DNA from: a candidate division WOR-3 bacterium
Lineage (GTDB): Bacteria > SDB-A
Assembly (NCBI GenBank): GCA_016934535.1
Contig: JAFGSQ010000024.1
Span: 1 to 41,502, forward strand
Direction: 5' to 3'
DNA length: 41,502 nucleotides
Shown here in pieces: positions 33,813-41,502 of this stretch; the stretch's first letter is position 1; each line of letters opens with the position of its first letter. Made by a program: the position numbers and the translations under genes. The notes beneath the pieces were generated by a model that was given only the letters and a program-made list of their open reading frames with translations, was not told the origin of the DNA and did no database searches.

Positions 33813-34916
33813 TCAGGCGGTTTCAGAAAACAAAACAGTGCGGTTTTTCCCGCGTCTTTTTGCTTCATACATCGCTTTATCGGCATAAAACAGCAATTCG
33901 TCTTCATTCTTTATCCCGCCTATCTTTGAAGCTTCGGCAACTCCGAGGCTTATTGTTTTCTTAAAATTCGTGCTTCCTGTTTTGAATTCGATTTCTGATA
34001 TTTTTTTTCTTATTTTCTCGGCGATTCGTTTCGCCTGATCTTCGTCCGTATTAGGAAGCAAAACGAGAAACTCCTCTCCACCGAAACGGCCGGCCGTGTC
34101 TTCTTTTCTTATCCCGTCAAAAATGACGCCGGCAATTTTTTTGAGTACTTCGTCGCCGACGAGATGGCCGTATTCATCGTTGCACTTTTTGAAATCGTCA
34201 ATGTCTATCATCACGCAGGACAGAGGGGAGCCGTGCCTTTTGGTTCTGCTGAATTCCTTTTCGAGGGAGTCCATTACGTAAGCCCTGTTATGGATGCCTG
34301 TGAGCCTGTCAGTTATAGCCGTCCTGTAAAGTTCAGCATTCTTTTTCTGAAGCTCCGAGTTAAGGTTTTCGATTTTCTCGTTGATGTTTTTAAGATCTTC
34401 GTTTCTTTTCTCCAGTTCAAGTTTAGCGTTTTCCAGCTGTTTGTACAGGTCTTTTATCTTTTTTAGATATCCGAGAGTCAGTACGCTGACACCGTCGGAT
34501 CTTCTCAATTTCTCGATTATCTCATCTACGATGTTCGAATACGTTTTCGGAAGAACTTCGAATATCTTCGAAAGTTCCCTGGGTTCTATGACGGCTATTT
34601 TTGTGTCTGAAACCGCGTAAACACTGGCAGAAGTTGTCTTGTCGTGACCCAGAACACCCAGCTCTCCGAATATTTCACCTTCTTCCCTGTGAGCTATGTG
34701 AACTTCCTTGTCGTCGGACATTGATTTGGCGACCTTTACCTGGCCTTGAAGAATGAGATAAAGATTTCCGGCTTTTGAATTTTCCTGAATAATGGTCTCG
34801 TTAGGTTCGAAATCCGTTATTGTAAAAAATTCCTCGGGTATCTTTTTTATGTCATTTGCGGCTACGTTTCTGAAAAAACGGTTTGCCGCCAGTTTGGAAA
34901 TTACAATTTCGTCCAT
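33813..34916 (-). CDS. Cyclic-nucleotide-binding-like domain plus GGDEF diguanylate cyclase
   Basis: I place the start at ATG 34916, downstream of the promoter at 34944-34973; an ATG at 34994 would precede that promoter. The 367-aa protein begins with a CRP/cNMP-binding fold (about residues 10-130) with FEPNETIIQENSKAGNLYLI and GEIFGELGVLG. In the phosphate-binding cassette the CRP arginine position is Thr (HDKTTSASVYA), so cyclic nucleotide binding is doubtful. A coiled coil (about 160-215) leads to the GGDEF domain. Its active loop is GGEEF (279-283), with an RKED product-inhibition site exactly five residues before it. The enzyme should make c-di-GMP. It is divergent from the double-cyclase gene and heads the long minus-strand run. 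Confidence 0.9.
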   Translation of the reverse strand: MDEIVISKLAANRFFRNVAANDIKKIPEEFFTITDFEPNETIIQENSKAGNLYLILQGQVKVAKSMSDDKEVHIAHREEGEIFGELGVLGHDKTTSASVYAVSDTKIAVIEPRELSKIFEVLPKTYSNIVDEIIEKLRRSDGVSVLTLGYLKKIKDLYKQLENAKLELEKRNEDLKNINEKIENLNSELQKKNAELYRTAITDRLTGIHNRAYVMDSLEKEFSRTKRHGSPLSCVMIDIDDFKKCNDEYGHLVGDEVLKKIAGVIFDGIRKEDTAGRFGGEEFLVLLPNTDEDQAKRIAEKIRKKISEIEFKTGSTNFKKTISLGVAEASKIGGIKNEDELLFYADKAMYEAKRRGKNRTVLFSETA

Positions 34917-34943
34917 ATTTTCGCCTGATTTGAGCAAAAGGAT

Positions 34944-34973
34944 TCTATAACATCGAATGTCTTTTTTCAACAA
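34944..34973 (-). promoter_or_regulatory. Promoter for the cNMP/GGDEF gene and the long minus-strand run
   Basis: Read on the minus strand, TTGTTG (34973-34968) is followed after 18 bp by TATAGA (34949-34944). The -10 box has an upstream TGT, giving an extended -10. The predicted start near 34937 leaves a leader of about 20 nt before ATG 34916. It stands back-to-back with the plus-strand promoter, the two -35 boxes being 14 bp apart. Confidence 0.5.
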
Positions 34974-34987
34974 CTCTTTGCTTTCTG

Positions 34988-35015
34988 TTGACAAGCCAGG
35001 CCCGTTAACTATACA
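34988..35015 (+). promoter_or_regulatory. Near-consensus sigma70-type promoter for the double-cyclase gene; leaderless mRNA likely
   Basis: A perfect TTGACA (34988-34993) is followed after 16 bp by TATACA (35010-35015). The expected start point, 6-8 nt downstream, falls on or next to the ATG at 35023. There is no Shine-Dalgarno before that ATG, which agrees with a leaderless transcript. Confidence 0.6.
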
Positions 35016-35022
35016 TAATCCT

Positions 35023-38000
35023 ATGCGCGATTTGATCCCTCAATTCATAGCGGCAAATTATTCCAACGGAGTTAAATGCGGCAAATTTGACGGTGCAGTC
35101 ATTTTCGCAGACATATCGGGATTCACGGAGATGACTAAAACCCTCATGGAAAAAGGCACCGAAGGTATAGAAGTACTCACCCTTACCATAAACGACGTTT
35201 TTACCCCGGCTCTTTCTATCGTCAGTTCCTCAGGCGGATTCGTGACGGTTTTCGGAGGAGACGCTTTCTACGCCGTTTTCGATTCCTCTTCAGACGATTT
35301 TACATCGAGAGCTCTTTTTTGCGCGCAGGAAATCACGAAACTGTTCGAAGAGTCAGGAATAAAAAAGACATCGTCAGGCGTATTCACTCTATCAGTCAAA
35401 ACCGGTCTTTCCCTCGGTGAAATCAACTGGGGCATAATTGAAAATCCATTTCAGAACTCGTATTATTTCAAAGGGCCTCCGATAGATTCGGCGGCAAAAA
35501 TCCAGAGTTTCTGCAAAAAAAACTCTGTCGCCGCAGACGGTTTTTTCGCGGCTTCTTTCAAAGACCGCAGGATGTTTCATCAAACAGAAAACGGCGTCTT
35601 TTCAACGCTTTGTAAAGTTTCTCCCACAAAAAACAGGCTTCATCAAAAAAAGACCGCTTTTTCTGTTGCTAAAAGTTTCTTCCCTGCCGGAATTTTAGAG
35701 ACTACGGTTAAAGGCGAGTTCAGAGAGGTAGTAAGCGTTTTTTTTTCTTTCAAAGACACTCCTTTTACTTCCGATAACATATCAAAAACAATAAGCCTCG
35801 TCGCGAAGACCGGAGGATATTTCAACAGAGTGAGTTACGGCGACAAAGGCGGTTTCGTTCTCGCTTTTTTCGGCGCACCCTCCGGTAAAGAACTGCTCTG
35901 CGAAAGAGCTTCAAAAATGGCGCTTTCCGTCTCGAAAATACCGGATTTTATGATTTGCGCCGGAATTTCTTTCGGAATGTGCTTCGCCGGTTTCACAGGA
36001 AGCGAAGAAAGAGCAGAATACACCTGTCAGGGTGAAAAAGTTAATCTCGCAGCGAGACTAATGTCGCTCAAGGACGAAAACCTGCCCCGGGAGCCCAGAA
36101 TTCTCATAGATAAGGAGGTCTTCGGTAAAATTAAAGACGGGTTCTCTGCGGAATTCCTGAAAAACGCCACCTTGAAAGGTTTCGAAGAACCGGTTCCTGT
36201 CTATCTGCTGAGTGATGACAGAGAAGAAAGATCCCGCGTTCGTAAAGGCGGGAAAATAGTCGGAAGACAGAAACAGCTCAGAGCCGCATCTGACCTTTTA
36301 ACGAAGGCAAAGGAAGGCGCCGGAGGAGTATTGATGCTGAAAGGAGACGCGGGGACAGGAAAAAGCTTTTTTATAGAGGAGCTGGCGTCGCTTCATCCTT
36401 CCTTCACTTGGATATTCATGCCCTGCGATCAGATATTCAGATCTTCTCTGAATCCCGCTTCTCATTTCATCAAGGATTTTTTTTCCATATCAAAAAATGC
36501 GAATTCCGAAAATACTCTTGAATCGATAAGGGAAAAGACAAAAAAAATTATGATGAGCGGCGAAATCCGCGACAAGAGAGAACATGATATAATCGTCTAT
36601 TATTTTGCAACTCTCGCGGGACTGAACCCAAAAGACTCTTTTCTCGACTCTCTCAATCCGAAGAATAAAAAAGATGAAACCGTCTATTATGTCAAATCGC
36701 TCATAAAGTCGATGTCCCAAAATAATCCGACGGCGGTTTTCATAGACGACCTTCACTGGATTGACGAAGATTCGAAGGTTCTTCTCAAGGATATTTGTTC
36801 AAACACCCTGAACTTACCTCTCGTCGTAATAACGGCTCAGCGCCCGATTGATGAAATTGTTGAAAGATCTTTCATGCAGGACCTGCCGGGTCGGGTGACA
36901 CAAATTATGCTCGAACCGTTTTCCCGCAGTGATTCATACGAACTCGTCCGCGAACTTCTCGGCTCTGACGAAGTCCCGCTGTCTACACTCGACAGAATAC
37001 ACGACAAATCCGAGGGCAATCCCTTCTTCATTCAGCAGACAGTGAGTTTTCTGACTGAAAATAAAATTTTGTCCGATGATTTCAGATTTTCAGAGGGCAC
37101 GGATTTCATACCGTCAGACGTCCGGACAATTATCGTCTCCAGGGTGGACAGATTTGAAAAATTCCTGAAAAATGCCGTTTTGAAAGCTTCCGTCCTCGGA
37201 AGAGAATTTTCATCTGATATCCTGGCCTCCATGGATCTGGAAAGACCTCTCGAAAATGTTATTGCCGATGGACTCCGGACAAATGTATGGAGAAATATCG
37301 GAGGACGGAAATTCGAGTTCACGCACGCACTCATAAGGGACTCGGTTTACGATATGCAGTTAAAAAGCGACCTGAGGGCGCATCATGCCAGAGCCGCGAG
37401 AATTTACGAAAATTTGCCCGGGGACAGGCGGGAATCCGATCCGGGTATAATTGCCCATCACTACGATATGGCTATGGACTCGGAAAAAGCGCCCTTTTTT
37501 TTGAAAAAAGCGATTGAAAAAGCTGAAAATAACTTCGCAACAAGTGATGCACTGCGGTTTTGCGACGCTCTCGACAAATATCTTCCTCCGGGAAAAGAAA
37601 AAATCTCAAACTCAATAGAAAAAACAAAACTGATGCTTTTGGATGGAAATCTCAACGAAGCGGAGATTTTCGGAGAAAAAATTCTTTCGGAAATCACAAA
37701 AAGCCGCGAAAACGATTTTCTGCCGAAATGCCTTCTCCGTTTGATAGAGATCACTCAAAGACTTTTCAAACTCGACAAAAACATGTCTTATATTAAACAG
37801 GCCAAAAAATATCTGGCGACATTTAAAGACGAGGATTTCGAAATGGACATCCTCAAAGCCACCGCTTTTTATTGGCACAGCAAGGAAAATATAAAAAAAG
37901 CGTTTGAATATTTTGAAAAAGCCCTCGATCTTTCCCGCAGACTGAAAGACAAAAAATCGGAATCACACCTGCTGTCGGACATAGCAATATTCTGCGGCAA

Positions 38001-38892
38001 TGAACTCGGATTCGACAAAGTGCTGGATTATCTTTTTGAAGGTCTGAAAATCGCCGAAGAAATCGGAGACATAAAAAATGAAGAGATAATCTACTCAAAC
38101 ATCGCTCTTTCATACCAGGAACTTTTCCTCGACGTCGAAAAAAGCTTCGAATACTATCAAAAAGCGATGTCTCTTTCACAAAAGTTCGGTGACAAGCCGG
38201 CGCTGATGAATGAACTGAATAACATTGCTATAATTTATCAACTGAAAGGAGATGACGAATCCGCACTCGATTGCTTCAACCGGTCCCTCGACATGGCTGT
38301 TGAAAAAGGACACAAAATGGCTTCAGTTAACGCTCTTGGAAACCTGTCGGCTTACTTCAGATTCTCGGGTAATTTCACAAAATCCCTCGGTTACATAGAA
38401 AGAGCAGAAAGAATGGTAGAAAACACGCCGATGGAAGAACTGCTCCTGAGGATACTCATGGACAAATTCGAAACAATTCTCGGGCTTAAAGATTTCGAGG
38501 CAGCGGAAAAACTTCTGGAAAGGATAAATTTAATACACCGAAAACTTCACTCCTGTGACTGGGAAAAATACGCCTTCGGAAAATTGAGAATTTTTTACCT
38601 CACTACGGGTGAAAAACATGCGATAATCTCAATGGAAAATGAAGCGGAAAAAATAAAGGAAAAGTCTGTCAAGGCGTCTTTTTACTTGAAAATATGGGAA
38701 ATCACAGGTTCCAGTAAATACGCGGAACTGTCACGCGAATTTTTCACAAGAATAATAGAAGAGCCTCCTGAAAACTACAAAGATTTCTACTGGATTCTGC
38801 AAAGAAGAAAACTTGAAAAGTTTCTCGAAAAAAATTCAACCGCAGACGGGAAGCCGGAAAGTGAAAACACTTCCGGCACATCCTTCGGATGA
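35023..38892 (+). CDS. Double class III nucleotide cyclase with AAA-type ATPase and TPR domains (ADCY10-like architecture)
   Basis: The start is the ATG just after the promoter; an upstream ATG at 34957 precedes it. The 1289-aa protein is soluble. Cyclase domain 1 (about 22-170) keeps both metal Asp residues (FADISGFT Asp30, GGDAF Asp80) but has GPPIDSAAKIQ where Asn and Arg should be. Domain 2 (about 230-400) lacks the first metal Asp (VFFSFKDTPFT) but keeps Lys275 (GDKGG), Thr334, Asn341 and Arg345 (VNLAAR). One composite site would form between them. A P-loop ATPase follows: Walker A GDAGTGKS (near 441), Walker B AVFIDDLHWID (near 570), GNPFF motif, then winged-helix-like and TPR regions (about 850-1200). 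The Lys/Thr pair points to ATP and cAMP. It overlaps the histidine kinase gene by 57 nt. Confidence 0.9.
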   Translation: MRDLIPQFIAANYSNGVKCGKFDGAVIFADISGFTEMTKTLMEKGTEGIEVLTLTINDVFTPALSIVSSSGGFVTVFGGDAFYAVFDSSSDDFTSRALFCAQEITKLFEESGIKKTSSGVFTLSVKTGLSLGEINWGIIENPFQNSYYFKGPPIDSAAKIQSFCKKNSVAADGFFAASFKDRRMFHQTENGVFSTLCKVSPTKNRLHQKKTAFSVAKSFFPAGILETTVKGEFREVVSVFFSFKDTPFTSDNISKTISLVAKTGGYFNRVSYGDKGGFVLAFFGAPSGKELLCERASKMALSVSKIPDFMICAGISFGMCFAGFTGSEERAEYTCQGEKVNLAARLMSLKDENLPREPRILIDKEVFGKIKDGFSAEFLKNATLKGFEEPVPVYLLSDDREERSRVRKGGKIVGRQKQLRAASDLLTKAKEGAGGVLMLKGDAGTGKSFFIEELASLHPSFTWIFMPCDQIFRSSLNPASHFIKDFFSISKNANSENTLESIREKTKKIMMSGEIRDKREHDIIVYYFATLAGLNPKDSFLDSLNPKNKKDETVYYVKSLIKSMSQNNPTAVFIDDLHWIDEDSKVLLKDICSNTLNLPLVVITAQRPIDEIVERSFMQDLPGRVTQIMLEPFSRSDSYELVRELLGSDEVPLSTLDRIHDKSEGNPFFIQQTVSFLTENKILSDDFRFSEGTDFIPSDVRTIIVSRVDRFEKFLKNAVLKASVLGREFSSDILASMDLERPLENVIADGLRTNVWRNIGGRKFEFTHALIRDSVYDMQLKSDLRAHHARAARIYENLPGDRRESDPGIIAHHYDMAMDSEKAPFFLKKAIEKAENNFATSDALRFCDALDKYLPPGKEKISNSIEKTKLMLLDGNLNEAEIFGEKILSEITKSRENDFLPKCLLRLIEITQRLFKLDKNMSYIKQAKKYLATFKDEDFEMDILKATAFYWHSKENIKKAFEYFEKALDLSRRLKDKKSESHLLSDIAIFCGNELGFDKVLDYLFEGLKIAEEIGDIKNEEIIYSNIALSYQELFLDVEKSFEYYQKAMSLSQKFGDKPALMNELNNIAIIYQLKGDDESALDCFNRSLDMAVEKGHKMASVNALGNLSAYFRFSGNFTKSLGYIERAERMVENTPMEELLLRILMDKFETILGLKDFEAAEKLLERINLIHRKLHSCDWEKYAFGKLRIFYLTTGEKHAIISMENEAEKIKEKSVKASFYLKIWEITGSSKYAELSREFFTRIIEEPPENYKDFYWILQRRKLEKFLEKNSTADGKPESENTSGTSFG

Positions 38893-40584
38893 AACACTTA
38901 TGTTTCCTCCGTGAAGTTCGACCAGTCTTTTGACTATTGAAAGACCGAGGCCTGTCGTCTGTTCTCCGTTTGTTCCCAATCTCCTCGCTTCGGTGAATTT
39001 GTCGAATATTTTTTTTTTCATGTCATCGGGAATCCCTATTCCGTCGTCGGCTACGGAAACGACGGCCGATTCTGAATGATCAGCATTCTCTTTTCTCAAT
39101 GTCACTGATATTTTTCCGCCTTTGCTCGTGAATTTGAGAGCGTTCGAGAAAAGATTCTGCATAATCTGCCAGAATCTGTTGAAATCGACGCGGCAAATAC
39201 ATTCTCCGGATTCGTTTATCCATTCAAAGTCGACGCCTTTTTTCTGTGACAATCTCCTAAAATCTCCTGAAAATTCCGTTATCAGGCCGGATATGTCAAG
39301 TTTCTGAAGATCGAGCGAAAAATCCTCGCTTTCGATTTTGTTGACTTCAAGTATGTCATCGACAAGAACGAGAGCCCTTGTTACGTAATGATTGATTACA
39401 TTGATCGTCTCTTCAACCTCATCGTTGAGTTTCTGCTGCAGGGACAACATCTGCGACAGAGGCAGAATGGATCCTATAGTACCTTTGAGGTCGTGAGAGA
39501 CCACTCTCAGTATTGTGTCTTTGGACATGTTTATAGCGAGCAGTTCTTCGTTTTTTTTGGCGAGTTCCGCATTCTGGTTTTCTATTTTCGCGTAAGCACT
39601 CGCCAGTTCTTCATTTTTCATTTTATATATTTCCGCTTCCCTTTCCTTGACCCTAACTTCGAATCTTGCGTCCATTTCAGCTATTTTCGCGGTTTTTTCC
39701 TCGTTGAAAATGGCTTCCATTTTTTCAGCGCGGACCCGGCTGAAATAAAGAGCGTTTTGCAAATCTCCTTTTGTCTCAAATAACTCCGAAAGTATTTTTG
39801 CCGAATTCATCTGCCCCAAATTGTTTTCCGTGGAAAAATAAATGTCAAAAGCCTCTTTTGCGTATTCTAAAGATTTTTCAACATCCCCTTTTTCTTTCAT
39901 CACAAGGCCAATATTAAAAATCGCAGGAGCCTCCCCGTTTCTGTCTCCTAACTCATGCTTTAATGATAGAGCTTTTTCGTAAAATGTCAGGGCTTCGTCG
40001 AGATTCCCAGTTTCCCTGTATATCTCTCCGATGTTGTTGAAAATAAATGAAAGCGCTCTTTTGTCGCCCGTCTTTTCCGCGATTGTCCTCGCCCGTTCCA
40101 GGTATTCGAGACCTTTCTTGAATTCGCCGAAGCTTCTGTAGACGTTTGCTATGTTGTTACAGCTCTGCTGAATCCATTTGTCTACATTTTCCTTTTCTCT
40201 TATTTCAAGGGATTTTTTCATATATGTCAGCGCTTTTTCCCTCATATTCATCTTGGCAAAGACAATGCCTATTCCTTCGTATGAACTGGTCAGGGGATCA
40301 GTGTCCGTTTCCGTCTGGGCGACTTTGTGAAAATATTCGAGGGCCTTGTCGAAATCAGACATCTGAAAGCAAAGAAAACCGAGACGCAGAAGAGCCTTGC
40401 TTTTTTTCCCGTCTATGCCTTTTTTTTCACATATCTCAAGGGCAGTCAGAGCGCAGTTGAATGAAGGAACTATTTCGTATTTGTCGAAAAATTCTCTTGC
40501 TTTTTTGAGGAGAAAAGTGACCTTTCCCTCATCAGATGAAAGAGTCTCTACTTCGTCAAGGACATTTTCAGCTTTATCTGCCAT
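38836..40584 (-). CDS. Cytoplasmic TPR-sensor histidine kinase
   Basis: Good AGGAG precedes the ATG. Residues 1-290 or so are TPRs (repeats such as NNIANVYRSFGEFKKGLEYLERA and NNIGEIYRETGNLDEALTFYEKA), followed by a coiled coil (about 300-350). The H-box is VVSHDLKGTIG (His364), and the HATPase has NLFSNALKF (N), DDGIGIPDD (G1), KIFDKF (F) and TTGLGLSIVKRL (G2). There is no transmembrane segment and no receiver domain, so its partner response regulator must lie elsewhere. TPR-kinases of this type probably sense protein partners. The 3' end is antisense to the end of the double-cyclase gene. Confidence 0.9.
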   Translation of the reverse strand: MADKAENVLDEVETLSSDEGKVTFLLKKAREFFDKYEIVPSFNCALTALEICEKKGIDGKKSKALLRLGFLCFQMSDFDKALEYFHKVAQTETDTDPLTSSYEGIGIVFAKMNMREKALTYMKKSLEIREKENVDKWIQQSCNNIANVYRSFGEFKKGLEYLERARTIAEKTGDKRALSFIFNNIGEIYRETGNLDEALTFYEKALSLKHELGDRNGEAPAIFNIGLVMKEKGDVEKSLEYAKEAFDIYFSTENNLGQMNSAKILSELFETKGDLQNALYFSRVRAEKMEAIFNEEKTAKIAEMDARFEVRVKEREAEIYKMKNEELASAYAKIENQNAELAKKNEELLAINMSKDTILRVVSHDLKGTIGSILPLSQMLSLQQKLNDEVEETINVINHYVTRALVLVDDILEVNKIESEDFSLDLQKLDISGLITEFSGDFRRLSQKKGVDFEWINESGECICRVDFNRFWQIMQNLFSNALKFTSKGGKISVTLRKENADHSESAVVSVADDGIGIPDDMKKKIFDKFTEARRLGTNGEQTTGLGLSIVKRLVELHGGNISVSSEGCAGSVFTFRLPVCG

Positions 40585-40637
40585 CAGACTCCTTTCGAAA
40601 CTCTCAACCGATTTTAAACGAGTTCATTCAATATTGT

Positions 40638-40662
40638 AAGTGCAATTATTTTTTTGGCACTT
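40638..40662. promoter_or_regulatory. Short dyad upstream of the histidine kinase gene
   Basis: AAGTGC (40638-40643) and GCACTT (40657-40662) form a perfect 6-bp inverted repeat with 13 bp between. It lies 54 bp upstream of the kinase start, within the region where its promoter must be. It could be an operator, but the arms are short and no clear -35/-10 pair was found nearby. Confidence 0.25.
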
Positions 40663-40687
40663 TTACCGGTCTGATGCAATTTTTCAC

Positions 40688-40719
40688 AAAAAAAAGGGGG
40701 CCAAAGCCCCCTTTTTTCA
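40688..40719. terminator. Bidirectional intrinsic terminator
   Basis: GGGGGC (40696-40701) pairs with GCCCCC (40706-40711) around CAAA, and the stem is extended by eight A on one side and six T on the other. It reads as a terminator in both directions. Its natural role is to end the minus-strand transcript of the secreted protein whose stop is at 40789. Confidence 0.9.
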
Positions 40720-40788
40720 TCTCGTACAGAGATTATCTTTTCTAATTCATTTTGCTATGTCAAATGTAATTTTAACTATCGTTAAAAT

Positions 40789-41502
40789 TTATCTGACAAT
40801 ATTGACCTTCAATGATCTTTCTGTTCCGTTTACAGTCGCTCTGAGGAAGTAGAGACCTGATGAAATATCTTCAGAGTTAAATCCGAGACTGTGATTTCCC
40901 GCTGAAAGTGTTCCTGAGAAGATATTTCTTACATTTCTTCCCGACACGTCGAACAGTGAAACTGAAACGTCGGATTCGGTAACGACAGAAAGGCTGAAAA
41001 CAGATTTCGCTGTGACAAAAGTCGGACATGCGAGCCTGAACTGAGAAGGAACGGTTATTCCGATCTCGTCTACGCCGACCGAAGTCCACGTTCCAAAACA
41101 GGCTACCCAGACATCCTGCGTGGAAGACTCTCTGGAAGGTGCCCATGATCCGGTAAACTCGTAAGCTCTTCTGCTTACGGCTCCCGGAGGAACTGCGCTG
41201 GTTCCTGTCGAAAAAGTGGTTTGATTTACAGTGATCTGACCGACGTAAAAAGCTCCGTCGTTTATTACGACTGCAGGGCTGACCGGCGCTTTGAACCACA
41301 ATCCGGCTTGTGCAGTCGTCACAGGTAATCTCGTCGAAAACAGTATTGTTCCAGGTCCGCCGTCGGTTCCATCGTCGTCCATAATAATCAGTTCGACATC
41401 ACCGTTTGCATCAACAGAAGCCGGGAAGAATCCTACTGAATCTATAGTGAAGGGATAATTCGGGGGTTCGTACATGTTGCCGTATCCGGATGAATCTCCG
41501 TT
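40789..41502 (-). CDS. Secreted protein with C-terminal sorting domain (5' end outside window)
   Basis: The frame is open to the last base of the window, so the ATG at 41475 is probably internal and the start lies beyond. Residues visible before the tail form a beta-rich module of the kind found in secreted or surface-anchored proteins (VELIIMDDDGTDGGPG, WFKAPVSPAVVINDG, FYVGQITVN). The end (VSVSLFDVSGRNVRNIFSG, SSGLYFLRATVNG, KVNIVR) is a T9SS type A-like sorting domain. It is followed on its strand by the terminator at 40688. Function unknown. Confidence 0.8.
   Translation of the reverse strand, partial: NGDSSGYGNMYEPPNYPFTIDSVGFFPASVDANGDVELIIMDDDGTDGGPGTILFSTRLPVTTAQAGLWFKAPVSPAVVINDGAFYVGQITVNQTTFSTGTSAVPPGAVSRRAYEFTGSWAPSRESSTQDVWVACFGTWTSVGVDEIGITVPSQFRLACPTFVTAKSVFSLSVVTESDVSVSLFDVSGRNVRNIFSGTLSAGNHSLGFNSEDISSGLYFLRATVNGTERSLKVNIVR

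Noticed and set aside
34957-34959. ATG at 34957 as start of the double cyclase
   Set aside because: It lies upstream of a near-consensus promoter and overlaps the opposite promoter; the added 22 residues are not part of the cyclase domain.
1-41502. tRNA, rRNA, CRISPR, insertion sequence or prophage
   Set aside because: No cloverleaf-like segments, regularly spaced repeats, transposase motifs or flanking inverted repeats were seen; almost all sequence is coding for other recognisable proteins.

Overview
The window is a gene-dense stretch (few gaps above 100 bp, none above about 210 bp) of a bacterial chromosome, roughly 40% GC by eye. Four proteins end in a roughly 75-residue beta-sandwich of the type IX secretion (T9SS) type A sorting-domain / FlgD-like kind. 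Together with LVIVD and other beta-propeller proteins and SpoIVB-type S55 peptidase proteins, this suggests a little-studied lineage at or near the FCB superphylum (for example a WOR-3-like candidate phylum). The lineage is an inference; no rRNA is present to confirm it. I saw no tRNA, rRNA, CRISPR array, insertion sequence or phage gene.

Layout. (1) 1-2690, plus strand: two secreted proteins with C-terminal sorting domains, a beta-helix protein cut by the window edge and a seven-repeat LVIVD propeller. (2) 7512-2723, minus strand: a five-gene operon of acyl carrier protein, SDR reductase, AMP-forming acyl ligase, GNAT-like protein and polysaccharide-deacetylase-like protein. It looks like a surface-glycan acyl-modification cassette. 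(3) 7678-17314, plus strand: a tightly packed operon of LPG-synthase/flippase-like membrane protein, YfhO-type GT-C protein, Dol-P-mannose-synthase-like GT2, polyprenyl sugar phosphotransferase, secreted propeller protein and an unknown 670-aa protein with a degenerate cyclase-like region. It starts divergently from cassette 2, so together they form an envelope glycan locus. (4) 34916-17311, minus strand: 19 genes in one direction with no gap over about 50 bp. They run from a cNMP-domain/GGDEF protein through nadC, a basic membrane-tail protein, purN, a PHP phosphoesterase, unknowns, an S55 protein, a propeller protein and glycerate kinase. The run then enters the housekeeping block ffh-rpsP-khpA-trmD-rplS-rnhB-yraN and ends in a TPR/zinc-ribbon membrane protein, a PATAN-like protein and a GT4 glycosyltransferase. 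rimM is missing from its usual place between khpA and trmD, where a terminator-like hairpin stands instead. (5) 33.8-40.6 kb: a signalling island of three soluble multidomain regulators (cNMP/GGDEF, double-cyclase/AAA/TPR, TPR/histidine kinase). (6) 40.7-41.5 kb: a bidirectional terminator and the 3' part of another secreted sorting-domain protein.

The most interesting element is the 1289-aa protein at 35023-38892. It has two class III cyclase domains with complementary degeneracy, a P-loop ATPase and TPRs, which is the architecture of animal soluble adenylyl cyclase (ADCY10). It is transcribed back-to-back with the cNMP-domain/GGDEF protein from two recognisable promoters, and its own promoter sits so close to the ATG that the mRNA is probably leaderless. 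This points to a possible cAMP/c-di-GMP module, with the caveat that the cNMP domain lacks the usual phosphate-binding arginine.
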